Shown in pieces: positions 36,098 to 44,917 of a stretch of DNA of 64,000 nucleotides. A model generated the notes under the pieces. It was not told where the DNA came from. It worked only from the letters and a program-made list of their open reading frames with translations, and did no database searches. Each line of letters opens with the position of its first letter. The stretch's first letter is position 1. The stretch comes from JAMXLO01 sp963799415. Its GTDB lineage: Bacteria > Pseudomonadota > Alphaproteobacteria > Acetobacterales > Acetobacteraceae. The stretch lies in the NCBI GenBank assembly GCA_963799415.1, contig CAWCXI010000045.1, positions 124,001 through 188,000 on the forward strand, written 5' to 3'. A program made the translations under genes and the position numbers.

Positions 36098-36232
36098 CAG
36101 ATGAAGATATTCCTCATCCGCCGGCGACCTACCTAAGGGTTTGCTGGGAAATAACTGCGTCAAGTTCGGCACAGCCGAATCAAGCCGTCATGCCGCCGAG
36201 AGGCGACTGCGCCGCACCGCTGCAATCTCGTT

Positions 36233-36502
36233 TCACATCCCAAGCGCGCGCCGATACACATCTAGCAGCGTCTCCTGCTCTTCCACATCCCCAGCCTCCT
36301 GCCGACGCACGCGAATGAGCTGGCGCAGCACCTTCACATCGAACCCAGCCGACTTCGCCTCGGCATAGATGTCGCGAATGTCGCCACCAAGCGCCTTGCG
36401 CTCCTCCTCCAGCCGCTCGATGCGGTCCACAATACTGCGCAACCGGTCCGCCGCGATGCCGCCGGTCTTGGTATCAGTCGTCTCCACCGCGTGCAGCGCC
36501 AT
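36233..36502 (-). CDS. GapR-like DUF2312 nucleoid-associated protein
   Basis: 89 residues. 'DRLRSIVDRIERLEEERKALGGDIRDIYAEAKSAGFDVKVLRQLIRVRRQ' is the DUF2312 coiled-coil core. The Caulobacter member, GapR, binds overtwisted AT-rich DNA ahead of replication forks and helps topoisomerases; the family is essentially alphaproteobacterial. The ATG at 36502 has a GGAGGGG site, so the 7-residue longer frame is rejected. It lies 54 bases downstream of the DUF1244 gene on the same strand. Confidence 0.9.
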   Translation of the reverse strand: MALHAVETTDTKTGGIAADRLRSIVDRIERLEEERKALGGDIRDIYAEAKSAGFDVKVLRQLIRVRRQEAGDVEEQETLLDVYRRALGM

Positions 36503-36556
36503 CGTTCCCCTCCGATTCCGCAAGGCGCGCGGGGATAGCTGTCGGCTACGCCGCGG

Positions 36557-36868
36557 TCAATGATTCGGATTGGCCTTCGCGAAGTTGGCCTTCTGTTCGG
36601 CGCTCGCCTCCTTCTGATACTTCGCCTGCCACTCCTTGTACGGCATGCCGTAGACGATCTCGCGCGCGTCGGGATCGGCAAGCGCAACTCCCTGCGTCTC
36701 CGCAGCCTCACGATACCAGCGGCTCAGGCAGTTACGGCAGAACCCGGCGAGGTTCATCATGTCGATGTTCTGCACGTCGGTCCGCTCCCGCAGATGCTCT
36801 ACCAGGCGGCGGAACGCAGCGGCCTCCAGCTCGGTGCGGGTCTTCTCGTCGAATTGCTGTGCGGTCAT
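36557..36868 (-). CDS. DUF1244 family protein
   Basis: 103 residues. 'AAAFRRLVEHLRERTDVQNIDMMNLAGFCRNCLSRWYREAAE' and 'REIVYGMPYKEWQAKYQKEAS' are the DUF1244 signature. The CxxC-like 'CRNC' is strictly conserved and may bind a metal. The family is widespread in alpha- and gammaproteobacteria with no known function. A GAGGAGG site precedes the ATG at 36868. It is divergent from the glycerate kinase and probably co-transcribed with the GapR-like gene. Confidence 0.9.
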   Translation of the reverse strand: MTAQQFDEKTRTELEAAAFRRLVEHLRERTDVQNIDMMNLAGFCRNCLSRWYREAAETQGVALADPDAREIVYGMPYKEWQAKYQKEASAEQKANFAKANPNH

Positions 36869-36957
36869 GGCTGGCCTCCTCTACCGTCCAGAACATGGCG
36901 CGTCCGGGCGAGCTTCGCCATACTTGCGCCCTGGCGGTCGAAGGGAAATCGAGACCG

Positions 36958-38233
36958 ATGGTCTGGGACGACGCGCGCGCCCGAGCCGCACTGCGGACGC
37001 TGTTCGATGCCGCCATCGCGGCGGCCGATCCGCGCAAGGTGCTCGCCGCGCACCTGCCGCCAAAGCCCAGGGGGCGCTGCATCGTCGTGGGCTGTGGCAA
37101 GTCGGCGGCCGTGATGGCTGCCGCAGTGGAAGACGCCTGGCCCGACGTCGCGCTCGAAGGCACCGTTGTCACCCGCTACGGCCACAACGTGCCGACTCGG
37201 CACATCGAGGTGATCGAGGCCTCTCATCCCGTGCCGGACGCCAACAGCGAACGAGGCGCGCGCCGGCTCCTGGAGCGTGTGCGGGGGCTGAGCTCCGAGG
37301 ATCTCGTGCTCGCGTTGATATCCGGTGGCGGATCGGCATTGTGCGCGGCGCCAGCGGCCGGCCTGACGCTCGCCGACAAACAGGCGATCAATCGTGCGTT
37401 GCTCGCGTCAGGTGCAAACATTTCGGAAATGAACTGCGTGCGCAAGCACCTCTCGGCCATCAAGGGTGGCCGACTTGCCGCCGCCGCGCGGCCGGCACGC
37501 GTCGTGACACTGGCGATCAGCGACGTGCCAGGCGACGATGCGGCGGTGATCGCCTCGGGACCCACGGTGCCGGACCCGAGCACATTCGACGATGCGCGCG
37601 CGATCATCGCCCGCTACGGCATCAAGCCCTCGCCGGCGGTCGCCGCGCGCCTGGAGCAGGCATCAGACGAGACACCTGGCTACGATGAGTTGCCCAACAG
37701 CGAATTCCACCTGATCGCCACGCCGATGATGGCGCTGATGCACATGGCCGAGACCGCACGCGCCCTGCAACTCGCGCCACTGCTGTTGGGCGACGCACTG
37801 CAAGGCGAGTCGCGGGAGATGGGCAACGTGCTGGCAGGCATTGCTCACAGCATCCGCACCCACGGCCAACCACTCGCGCCACCTGCCGTGATGCTGTCGC
37901 GGTGGCGAAACGACCGTCACGCTGGGCGACAGGCCAGCCGGTCACGGCGGTCGCAACACCGAATTCGTGCTGGCGCTTGCGGTCGCGCTGGGGGGCACCG
38001 CGAACATCTGGGCCATCGCAGGCGACACCGACGGTCTCGATGGCATGGACGACATTGCCGGCGCGATCATCGCCCCTGACACGCTGGCCAGTGCACGTGC
38101 CGCCGGTCTCGATCCGCGTGCGATGCTCTCCGGCCATGACAGCCATACGCTGTTCGACAAGATCGGCGACGCGATCCGTACCGGACCCACGCTGACCAAC
38201 GTCAACGACGTCCGCGCCATCCTGATCGCCTGA
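36958..38233 (+). pseudogene. Glycerate 2-kinase (DUF4147/MOFRL type), frame broken once
   Basis: About 424 residues when repaired. The enzyme phosphorylates D-glycerate to 2-phosphoglycerate. N-terminal DUF4147 part: 'GRCIVVGCGKSAAVMAAAVED', 'YGHNVPTRHIEVIEASHPVPD', 'LISGGGSALCAAPAAG'. One extra base at 37899-37900, in 'VMLSGGETTVT', moves the frame to the MOFRL half: 'RNTEFVLALAVALGG', 'AGDTDGLDGMDDIAG'. TCG and TCC are both Ser, so the break could be a consensus artefact. Starts ATG 36958; pyruvate kinase starts 10 bases after its stop. Confidence 0.85.
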
Positions 38234-38243
38234 GGAAAGCAAG

Positions 38244-39677
38244 GTGGCAACCAGACCGAAATTGCGCCGCAGGCGACGCACCAAGATCATCGCAACCCTG
38301 GGTCCCGCAAGCTCGTCGCCTGAGGTTTTGACACGGCTGTTCCAGGCCGGCGCGGATGTGTTCCGGCTCAACTTCAGCCATGGCACGCATGAGGATCACG
38401 CCGCGCGCTTCGCCATGATCCGCCAGCTCGAGACACGCTTCGATCGGCCGATCGGCATCCTCGCCGACGTGCAAGGCCCCAAGCTGCGCGTCGGCAATTT
38501 TTCCGGCGGGCGAGTGTTCCTGCAGACAGGCCAGCAATTCCAGCTCGATCTCAACGCAACGCCAGGCAGTGCTTCGCGCGTCAACCTGCCGCATCCCGAG
38601 ATCATCGAGGCAGCCTCGATCGGCTGCTCGCTACTGTTGGACGACGGCAAGCTTCGCCTGCGTGTCGCGCGCAAGCGCAGCGATGCATTGGAAACCGAGG
38701 TCGTCGTCGGCGGACCACTGTCCGACCACAAGGGCGTCAACGTGCCTGATATCGTGCTGCCGATCCCGGCGCTGACCGACAAGGATCGCAACGATCTGGC
38801 GTTCGCGCTGGAACACGGCGCCAACTTCATCGGCCTGTCCTTCGTGCAGCGACCGGAGGACGTGGCCGAGGCAAAGGAGCTGATCCGCGGCCGTGCCTGG
38901 GTGATGGTGAAGCTGGAGAAGCCGCAGGCGCTCGACAATCTCGACGCGATCATGCAGCTCACCGACGCGGTCATGGTCGCGCGCGGCGATCTCGGCGTTG
39001 AACTGCCGCCGGAGGAAGTGCCGCTGGCGCAGAAGCGCATCGTGCGATTGGCACGTCAGTTGGGCAAGCCCGTCGTGGTGGCGACACAGATGCTGGAGAG
39101 CATGATCAGCGCACCGGCGCCGACTCGCGCCGAGGCGTCGGATGTCGCGACGGCGGTGTTTGACGGCGCGGATGCGGTGATGCTGTCAGGGGAGACAGCG
39201 GCCGGCCAGTACCCGTACGAGGCGGTCAACATGATGGACCGCATCGTCGCCCGCGTGGAGCAGGATCCGGGCTGGCGGGCAATGATCGAGGCGAGCCGCG
39301 CCGAGCCGGAGCACGTCACCGCGGACGCGATCGCCGCGGCCGCACGGCAGGTGTGCCACACGATCGGAGCGAAGGCCGTCGTGGCCTATACGGCTTCGGG
39401 CTCGACAGCGCTGCGTGTCGCGCGCGAACGGCCGGAGGCGCCGATCATCGGCTTGACGCCCAATATCGCGACGGCGCGACGGATGGCCGTCGTCTGGGGG
39501 CTGCATGCGATCGTTGCCGCCGATGCCCATTCGATGACCGAGGCGGTCACGCGCGCAACGCGGGTCGCGCAGACCGAAGGCTTCGCGCAGCACGGCGACG
39601 AGATCGTCGTCGCCGCCGGTGTGCCGTTCGGCCATTCCGGCAGCACCAACTCGCTGCGCGTGGCAACCATCAGGTAG
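38244..39677 (+). CDS. pyk: Pyruvate kinase
   Basis: 477 residues, a full-length pyruvate kinase (phosphoenolpyruvate + ADP to pyruvate + ATP). Seen: 'RRTKIIATLGPASSSPEVL', 'VFRLNFSHGTHEDH', 'VMVKLEKPQALDNLDAIMQLTDAVMVARGDLGVELPPEEVP' (active-site Lys and Mg ligands), 'MLESMISAPAPTRAEASDVATAVFDGADAVMLSGETA'. GTG 38244 follows GAGGAAAG. Directly after glycerate kinase, it completes glycerate to PEP (by enolase elsewhere) to pyruvate. Convergent with a GMC gene 2 bases away. Confidence 0.96.
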   Translation: MATRPKLRRRRRTKIIATLGPASSSPEVLTRLFQAGADVFRLNFSHGTHEDHAARFAMIRQLETRFDRPIGILADVQGPKLRVGNFSGGRVFLQTGQQFQLDLNATPGSASRVNLPHPEIIEAASIGCSLLLDDGKLRLRVARKRSDALETEVVVGGPLSDHKGVNVPDIVLPIPALTDKDRNDLAFALEHGANFIGLSFVQRPEDVAEAKELIRGRAWVMVKLEKPQALDNLDAIMQLTDAVMVARGDLGVELPPEEVPLAQKRIVRLARQLGKPVVVATQMLESMISAPAPTRAEASDVATAVFDGADAVMLSGETAAGQYPYEAVNMMDRIVARVEQDPGWRAMIEASRAEPEHVTADAIAAAARQVCHTIGAKAVVAYTASGSTALRVARERPEAPIIGLTPNIATARRMAVVWGLHAIVAADAHSMTEAVTRATRVAQTEGFAQHGDEIVVAAGVPFGHSGSTNSLRVATIR

Positions 39678-39679
39678 CG

Positions 39680-41331
39680 CTACGCCGCGCGCTGAACCGG
39701 CACCGCGCGCGCGTCCTCCAGGATCATGTCCGACGCCTTTTCGCGCGATCATGATGGTCGGCGCGTTGGTGTTGCCGGCGATGATCGACGGCATGATCGA
39801 TGCGTCCACCACACGCAGTCCGCCAATGCCATGCACGCGCAGCCGCGGATCGACCACCGCGCTCGGACCATGCCCCATGCCGCAGCTCCCCACCGGATGC
39901 AGGTTGGACACGCCGCGCGCGCGCACTTCTTCGGCAAGCTGTTCATCGGTTGACACGTCAGGCCCCGGCAACGTCTCCTCACACCACGAGCCCCTTGCAG
40001 CGCCTGCTGGTTGGCGATCTTGCGCGCGATCCGCATGCCGGTGATCACCGCGCTGCATGTCGTAGTCGCTGCGCAGGAAGTTGAAGCGGATCTCCGGCGG
40101 CGCCAGCGGATCCGGACTCTTCAGTCGCACCGTGCCGCGCCCTTCCGGCCGCAGATGGACCGGGCTGATGGCGAAATGCCGGGAACGGATGCGAGATGAT
40201 GCCGTCGCGCGTGCGTTCGATCGTGCTCCAGGCGAACATGTTGATCTGCAGGTCCGGCCGCTCCAGCGCTGGTCGCTGCGTCACCAGCGCGCCGACATAA
40301 AGCCCGTTGCCCGACATCGGACCGCCGCGCTCAGAACAGGTACTGCGCGCCGGCAATCAGCTGTGCGGGATGCTGTAATGCAGCTCGTTCAGCGTGATCA
40401 GCGATCGCGAGATGCGCTACGTGCAGTAGGTGTTGAAGTGGTCGTGCAGGTTGGAGCCGACACCCGGCAGGTCGTGCACCACCTGGATGCCCATGTCCTG
40501 CAGATGCTGCGCCGGGCCGATGCCGGACAGCAGCAGAAGCTGCGGCGAACCGTAGGCGCCGCCGGAAACGATCACATCGCCTCGCGCGCGCGCGGTCTCC
40601 AGCCCAGCGCGGCGTGCGGAACTCGACGCCGACCGCACGGCCGTTCTCGACCAGCACGCGCGTGGCGTGCGCGTTGGTGCGAACGATCAGGTTCGCCCGC
40701 TTGCGCGCCGGACGAAGATACGCGGCGGCGGTGCTCCAGCGGCGCCGATTCTTGGTTGTCGTCTGGTAGTAGCCACAGCCTTCCTGCTTCGCGCCGTTGA
40801 AGTCCGGATTGCGCGGAATGCCGGCTTCGATGCAGGCCTGCAGCAGCAGCTTGGCGATCTCCCATTCGTACGGCTGGTTGGACACGCGCAGCGGACCGCC
40901 GGTGCCGTGGAATTCGCTCGTCGCCGCGCTCGTTGTCCTCGGCCTTGCGGAAATACGGCAGCACCGAATCGTAATCCCAGCCCTCGCAGCCGCGCTGGCG
41001 CCACTCGTCGTAGTCGGCGTGGTTGCCGCGCATGTAGATCATGCCGTTGATCGAACTGGTGCCGCCGAGCACCTTGCCGCGCGGCTGATACATGATGCGG
41101 TTGTTCAGGTTGGGCTCCGGTTCGCTGAATCGAACATCCAGTTGACCCGCGGATCGACGAAGGTCTTCGCGTAGCCGAGCGGAACGTGGATCCAGGGATT
41201 GCTGTCCTTGCCGCCGGCCTCCAGCAGCAGCACGCGATGACGACCGGACTCCGACAGCCGCGCGGCGAGCACGCATCCTGCCGAACCGGCTCCGGTCACG
41301 ATGAAGTCGTAGGTGTCGGCTCGTTCGGCAT
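39680..41331 (-). pseudogene. GMC oxidoreductase A (choline dehydrogenase-like), many frame breaks
   Basis: A FAD-dependent glucose-methanol-choline oxidoreductase of about 540 residues. Pieces in different frames read in order: 'TYDFIVTGAGSAGCVLAARLSE' (FAD P-loop), 'GKVLGGTSSINGMIYMRGNHADYDEW', 'NPDFNGAKQEGCGYYQTTTKN', 'VSGGAYGSPQLLLLSGIGP', 'DPLAPPEIRFNFL', 'HPVGSCGMG' and 'NTNAPTIMIA', ending TAG 39680. At least twelve net insertions and one apparent TAG interrupt it, yet nearly every codon between breaks is kept. Most breaks resolve if a doubled third-position base is dropped (for example 41124, 40916, 40610, 40337, 40171, 39990). Start ATG 41331 follows GGGAGGG. Confidence 0.8.
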
Positions 41332-41352
41332 TCCCTCCCCTGCAGGCTGCCG

Positions 41353-43007
41353 TCACGGTGCGGCTTGCACGCGTCGGTGTCGCCACCGCATCTTCCAGGA
41401 TCATCGCCGCCGCCTTCTCGCCGATCATGATGGTCGGCGCATTGGTGTTGCCGCCGACCGCCACCGGCATGATCGAGGCATCCGCCACGCGCAGCCCGTC
41501 GATGCCGTGCACACGCAGACGCGGATCGACGACGGTGTTGCGGACCATGCCCCATCGCACAGGAACTGGTCGGATGCTGATTGGACACACCGCTCTGGCG
41601 AATGTAGTGTGCGAGGTCAGCATCTGCCGTGATCGACGGTCCTGGCTGGAGTTCCTGCACGATGTATGGCTTGCAGCGCCGGCTGCTCGGCGATCTTCCG
41701 GCACAAGCCGGATGCCGAAGATCACCGCCTGCATGTCGTAGTCGGTGCGCAGATAGTCGAACAGCACCGCGGGCGGCGCCAGCGGATCGGAACTCGCGAG
41801 GCGCACGGTGCCGCGACCATCGGGGCGCAGATGCACCGGACTGAGCGTGAAGCCAGGGAAACGGATGCGGGATGACCCGCTCCTTGTTGCGCTCGAGCGT
41901 GCTCCATTCGAACAGGTTGATCTGCAGATCGGGCCGTTCCAGCCGCGGATCGCGTGCGGGTGAACAACCCGCAGTGGATGCCGTTGCTGGCCATCGGGCC
42001 GGAGCGGAACAGCGCATAGCGCACACCGGCCGTCGAGCTTGCGCAGCGGACTGCGTTCCAGGTCGTTCAGCGTGATCGGCTTGCTGCACCGCCAGCTCAG
42101 ATAGGAGTTGAAGTGGTCGTGCAGGTTGGAGCCGACCGCCGGCATGTCGCGGACCACGCCGATGCCCATGTCCTGCAGATGCTGCGCCGGACCAAGACCC
42201 GACAGCAGCAGAAGCTGCGGCGAGCCATAGGCGCCGCCCGACGACAATGATCTCGCCGCGTGCACGGGCGGTGCGGCGGCCCTGACGCCGTTTGGTACTC
42301 GACGCCGACGGCGCGGTCGTTCTCGATCAGCACGCGCGTGGCATGCGCGCCGGTCTGCACCACCAGATTGGCACGCTGCCGCGCGGGTTCGCAGATAGGC
42401 CTTCGCCGTGCTCCAGCGCCGCCTGTTGCTGGTGGTCGTCTGGTAATAGCCGCAGCCTTCCTGCTGTGCGCCGTTGAAGTCCGGATTGCGCGGAATGCCC
42501 GCCTGCACGCACGCCTCCAGCACGGCATCGGCGAGTTCGAAGTGTCCAGGCTGATCGGACACAGTGCAGCGGCCCGCCGACGCCGTGGAACTCATCGGGA
42601 CCGTGCGTCTGGTTCTCCGCCTTCTTGAAGAACGGCAGGACGGAATCCCAGTCCCAGCCCTCGCAGCCGCGCTGCCGCCATTCGTCGTAGTCGCCGTGAT
42701 GACCGCGCATATACACCATGCCGTTGATCGAGCTGGAGCCGCCGAGCGTCTTGCCGCGCGGCAGGTAGAGCCGGCGATTGGCGAGTTGCGGCTGCGGCTC
42801 GGTCTCGAACTTCCAGTTCACCGCCGGATTGACATAGGTCTTGGCGAACCCGAGCGGGATGTGGATCCACGGATTGCGGTCGGGCGGACCGGCTTCCAGC
42901 AGCAGCACGCGGTGGCGGCCGGATTCTGACAGCCGCGCGGCAATCACACAGCCGGCGCTTCCCGCGCCGGTGACGATGAAGTCGTAGGTGTCTGCGTCCT
43001 CGGCCAT
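41353..43007 (-). pseudogene. GMC oxidoreductase B (choline dehydrogenase-like), many frame breaks
   Basis: A tandem paralog of gene A, about 540 residues. The first 445 bases are intact: 'YDFIVTGAGSAGCVIAARLSESG' (FAD), 'GKTLGGSSSINGMVYMRGHHGDYDEW'. After that the frame moves at about 42563, 42384, 42286, 42243, 42035, 41953, 41856, 41702, 41671, 41541 and 41369, every time by one extra base. Each can be read as two synonymous third bases (CAC/CAT, CTG/CTC, GCG/GCT, GTC/GTG and so on). With the last resolved, the gene ends at TGA 41353, 21 bases before gene A. Likely role: oxidation of an alcohol to aldehyde or acid. Confidence 0.8.
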
Positions 43008-43032
43008 TCCCACCCCGTGTGAATTCAGAGTG

Positions 43033-43242
43033 TCAAAGATCGGCGACTCTGATCCACGTGGCAATGGCGCCGGCGACCAGCACGCCGGCAATGACTATCG
43101 GAATGCTATCCGCGGCAAGCTCATGAGCAATCGCGATCCACAGCACCAGTACGGCAACCCCGACAGCGGCTCCTCCGACCAGACTCGCCTTGCCCTGCTT
43201 GATCCGTTGCACGCCTGCCACCGGGCTTGTCCCAGTGGTCAT
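43033..43242 (-). CDS. Small two-span membrane protein
   Basis: 69 residues with two hydrophobic segments, 'LVGGAAVGVAVLVLWIAIAHELAA' and 'IPIVIAGVLVAGAIATWIRVA'. The ATG at 43242 overlaps the stop of the fatty acid hydroxylase gene (ATGA), so translation is coupled. GMC gene B begins 25 bases after its stop. It is not recognised as a named family; an accessory subunit of the hydroxylase or the oxidoreductases is a guess based only on position. Confidence 0.6.
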   Translation of the reverse strand: MTTGTSPVAGVQRIKQGKASLVGGAAVGVAVLVLWIAIAHELAADSIPIVIAGVLVAGAIATWIRVADL

Positions 43243-44021
43243 TCCGCCGCCGCCTGCACATGACCCGAGCGTGGATCATCGCTGGTGTTGCGCACGCGCT
43301 TCAGATCGCGCCGCACGAACCGCGTGTCGTAGCCGTTGAACACGTGGCGCATCAGCCCGCAGGCAAGGTCGGAGGTGCCAAAGAACCAGTCGGCGATCGG
43401 ATAGGTCAGGTTGAAGTTGCGCTCCATCATCAGCGCCGTGTTGTGGTGCGCGATGTGATGGCGCCGGATCGAGTTCACCAGCGGGACATGCCGCACGATG
43501 CTGTCGTCCTTCACATGGCAGCAGTAGTGGAACAGCTCGTAATTCAGGTACAGAGCGACATTGGTGATCAGCAGCAGCCAGCCGGCGTTCGGCACACCGA
43601 GCAGGCCCAGTATCGCCGCCGGCGGCAGCGACAGCGCCATGAAGGCGACCAACGCATAGGGCGGGAAAAACACGATGCGGAAGTCGCGCGTGTTGTCGAT
43701 GGTCGGCTCGATATGGGTGAAGAACTGATGGTGCGCCAGCGTGTGACGCTTGTAGATACCCAGGAAGCCCTTCACCGGGCGGTGCATGACGTAGCGGTGG
43801 ATCCACCACTCGAATGCGTTGGAGATGCAGAAAGCGGCGGGGACCACCAGGAACTCGTACCATGCAGGTGCGACGATCTGCCGCGCGCAATACCAGATGG
43901 CGGCGAAGCCCAGCGCGTAGATCAGCGCTACGTGCGCCCAGCCGAAATAGGCCGGCGCGATTCGGGTGCGGAAGTCGGCGCGAAATGCCGCCTGCCGCTG
44001 CGACATCTTTGGCTTGTCCAT
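43239..44021 (-). CDS. Fatty acid hydroxylase superfamily membrane protein
   Basis: 260 residues with about four spans and the histidine clusters of the di-iron hydroxylase/desaturase superfamily: HRYVMH (75-80), HTLAHHQFFTH (93-103), HYCCH (165-169) and RRHHIAHH (186-193). Such enzymes hydroxylate fatty acids, sterols or carotenoids in the membrane using O2. A longer TTG-started frame reaches 44057; the ATG at 44021 is preferred although its ribosome site is weak. It heads a unit with the two-span protein and the GMC genes, and is divergent from MaoC. Confidence 0.88.
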   Translation of the reverse strand: MDKPKMSQRQAAFRADFRTRIAPAYFGWAHVALIYALGFAAIWYCARQIVAPAWYEFLVVPAAFCISNAFEWWIHRYVMHRPVKGFLGIYKRHTLAHHQFFTHIEPTIDNTRDFRIVFFPPYALVAFMALSLPPAAILGLLGVPNAGWLLLITNVALYLNYELFHYCCHVKDDSIVRHVPLVNSIRRHHIAHHNTALMMERNFNLTYPIADWFFGTSDLACGLMRHVFNGYDTRFVRRDLKRVRNTSDDPRSGHVQAAAE

Positions 44022-44097
44022 CGCCGAGTGATAGGACGGAATTCCAGGCCGCGACAAGTCCTGCCATAGTCGCCGCCATCACGACGGAGGAAGCGCG

Positions 44098-44553
44098 ATG
44101 CTCGAGGTGGAAAAGCCGGCCGATATGAAATCCCATATCGGCGAGAAGATCGGCACCAGTGAATGGGTGACGGTCGATCAGGCGATGATCGACAAATTCG
44201 CCGAGGCAACCGGCGATCATCAGTGGATCCACGTCGATGTGGAGCGGGCGAAGCGCGAGATGCCGGGCGGCAAGACGATCGCGCACGGCTATCTGACGTT
44301 GTCGCTGCTGCCACGCCTGTCGCACGCCATTCACACCATCCGCAAGCGCTCGCGCGGCATCAACTACGGGTCCAACAAGGTGCGCTTCACCGCGCCCGTG
44401 CCGGCTGGCTCGCGTGTGCGGCTGCACCAGACGCTGAAGAACGTCGAGGACATCGAAGGCGGCGTACGCATGACCTTCGACAGCCAGATCGAGGTGGAAG
44501 GTTCGTCGCGACCCGCCCTGGTAGCCGAAACGATGGGCCTGGCATTCGATTAG
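44098..44553 (+). CDS. MaoC-like enoyl-CoA hydratase
   Basis: 151 residues, single hot-dog fold. The R-specific hydratase motif is 'FAEATGDHQWIHVD', with catalytic Asp40 and His45, followed by 'IAHGYLTLSLLPRLS'. It adds water to trans-2-enoyl-CoA. GGAGGAAGCG precedes the ATG. Promoter region is shared (76 bases) with the divergent fatty acid hydroxylase. The stop is directly followed by a GC-rich palindromic repeat. Confidence 0.92.
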   Translation: MLEVEKPADMKSHIGEKIGTSEWVTVDQAMIDKFAEATGDHQWIHVDVERAKREMPGGKTIAHGYLTLSLLPRLSHAIHTIRKRSRGINYGSNKVRFTAPVPAGSRVRLHQTLKNVEDIEGGVRMTFDSQIEVEGSSRPALVAETMGLAFD

Positions 44554-44564
44554 TGGTTACTGAA

Positions 44565-44891
44565 CTAAAGCTCCCCCTCCCCTCGTGGGAGGGGGTTGGG
44601 GGGAGGGGGCCGCAGAGCCGCCTCAACATCGGCACTGGTCAGCCGCCACGCATTATCCAACTCAGCCACGACATCTCGCATAAAGCCCTCGGTCAGCGCC
44701 AGCGCGCGCTGCGCATCCCCGAGGTGGTCAGCCAGCAGCGCCAGCGCCAGTTGCCGCGGACCGTCGCCCTCATAGGTCCACTCGAAGCCCATCCGGCTGA
44801 AACGGCGGATGTCGAAACGCGGGTCGAGCAGCTCACCATCGACCGTCACCACTGCGCCGTCGAGACTGCGGCCGCCCTCATAGACCTTCAT
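44565..44891 (-). CDS. DUF6166 family protein with repeat-encoded C-terminus
   Basis: 108 residues. 'VTVDGELLDPRFDIRRFSRMGFEWTYEGDGPRQLALALLADHLGDAQRAL' is the DUF6166 pattern; function unknown. The last 14 or so residues ('RPPPPNPLPRGEGEL') come from the palindromic repeat at 44573-44612, so the native end has been replaced or extended by the repeat. The ATG at 44891 has no strong ribosome site. It lies between the convergent MaoC gene and FTR1. Confidence 0.75.
   Translation of the reverse strand: MKVYEGGRSLDGAVVTVDGELLDPRFDIRRFSRMGFEWTYEGDGPRQLALALLADHLGDAQRALALTEGFMRDVVAELDNAWRLTSADVEAALRPPPPNPLPRGEGEL
44573..44595 (+). repeat. GC-rich palindromic repeat, copy 1
   Basis: CCCCCTCCC (44573-44581) and GGGAGGGGG (44587-44595) form a perfect 9-bp stem with loop CTCGT, followed by a G-rich tail to 44612. 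The same element is at 47416. Translated antisense it gives 'PLPRGEGE', a peptide often seen in mis-called genes. Here it overlaps the DUF6166 3' end and could end MaoC transcripts. Confidence 0.75.
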
Positions 44892-44917
44892 GTAGCTTCA
44901 CCGCGCCACGGCAGCGC

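Noticed and set aside
39680..43007. Homopolymer-type sequencing errors as the cause of the frame breaks
   Set aside because: Only a few breaks lie in base runs; most insertions place a different base next to the original one.
39680..43007. Programmed frameshifting in the GMC genes
   Set aside because: Too many shifts, no slippery sites or stimulators, and shifts at unrelated contexts.
39680..43007. Cross-mapping of reads between the two GMC paralogs as the source of the extra bases
   Set aside because: At sites checked (about 42243, 42563, 41856) the alternative base is not the one in the other paralog.
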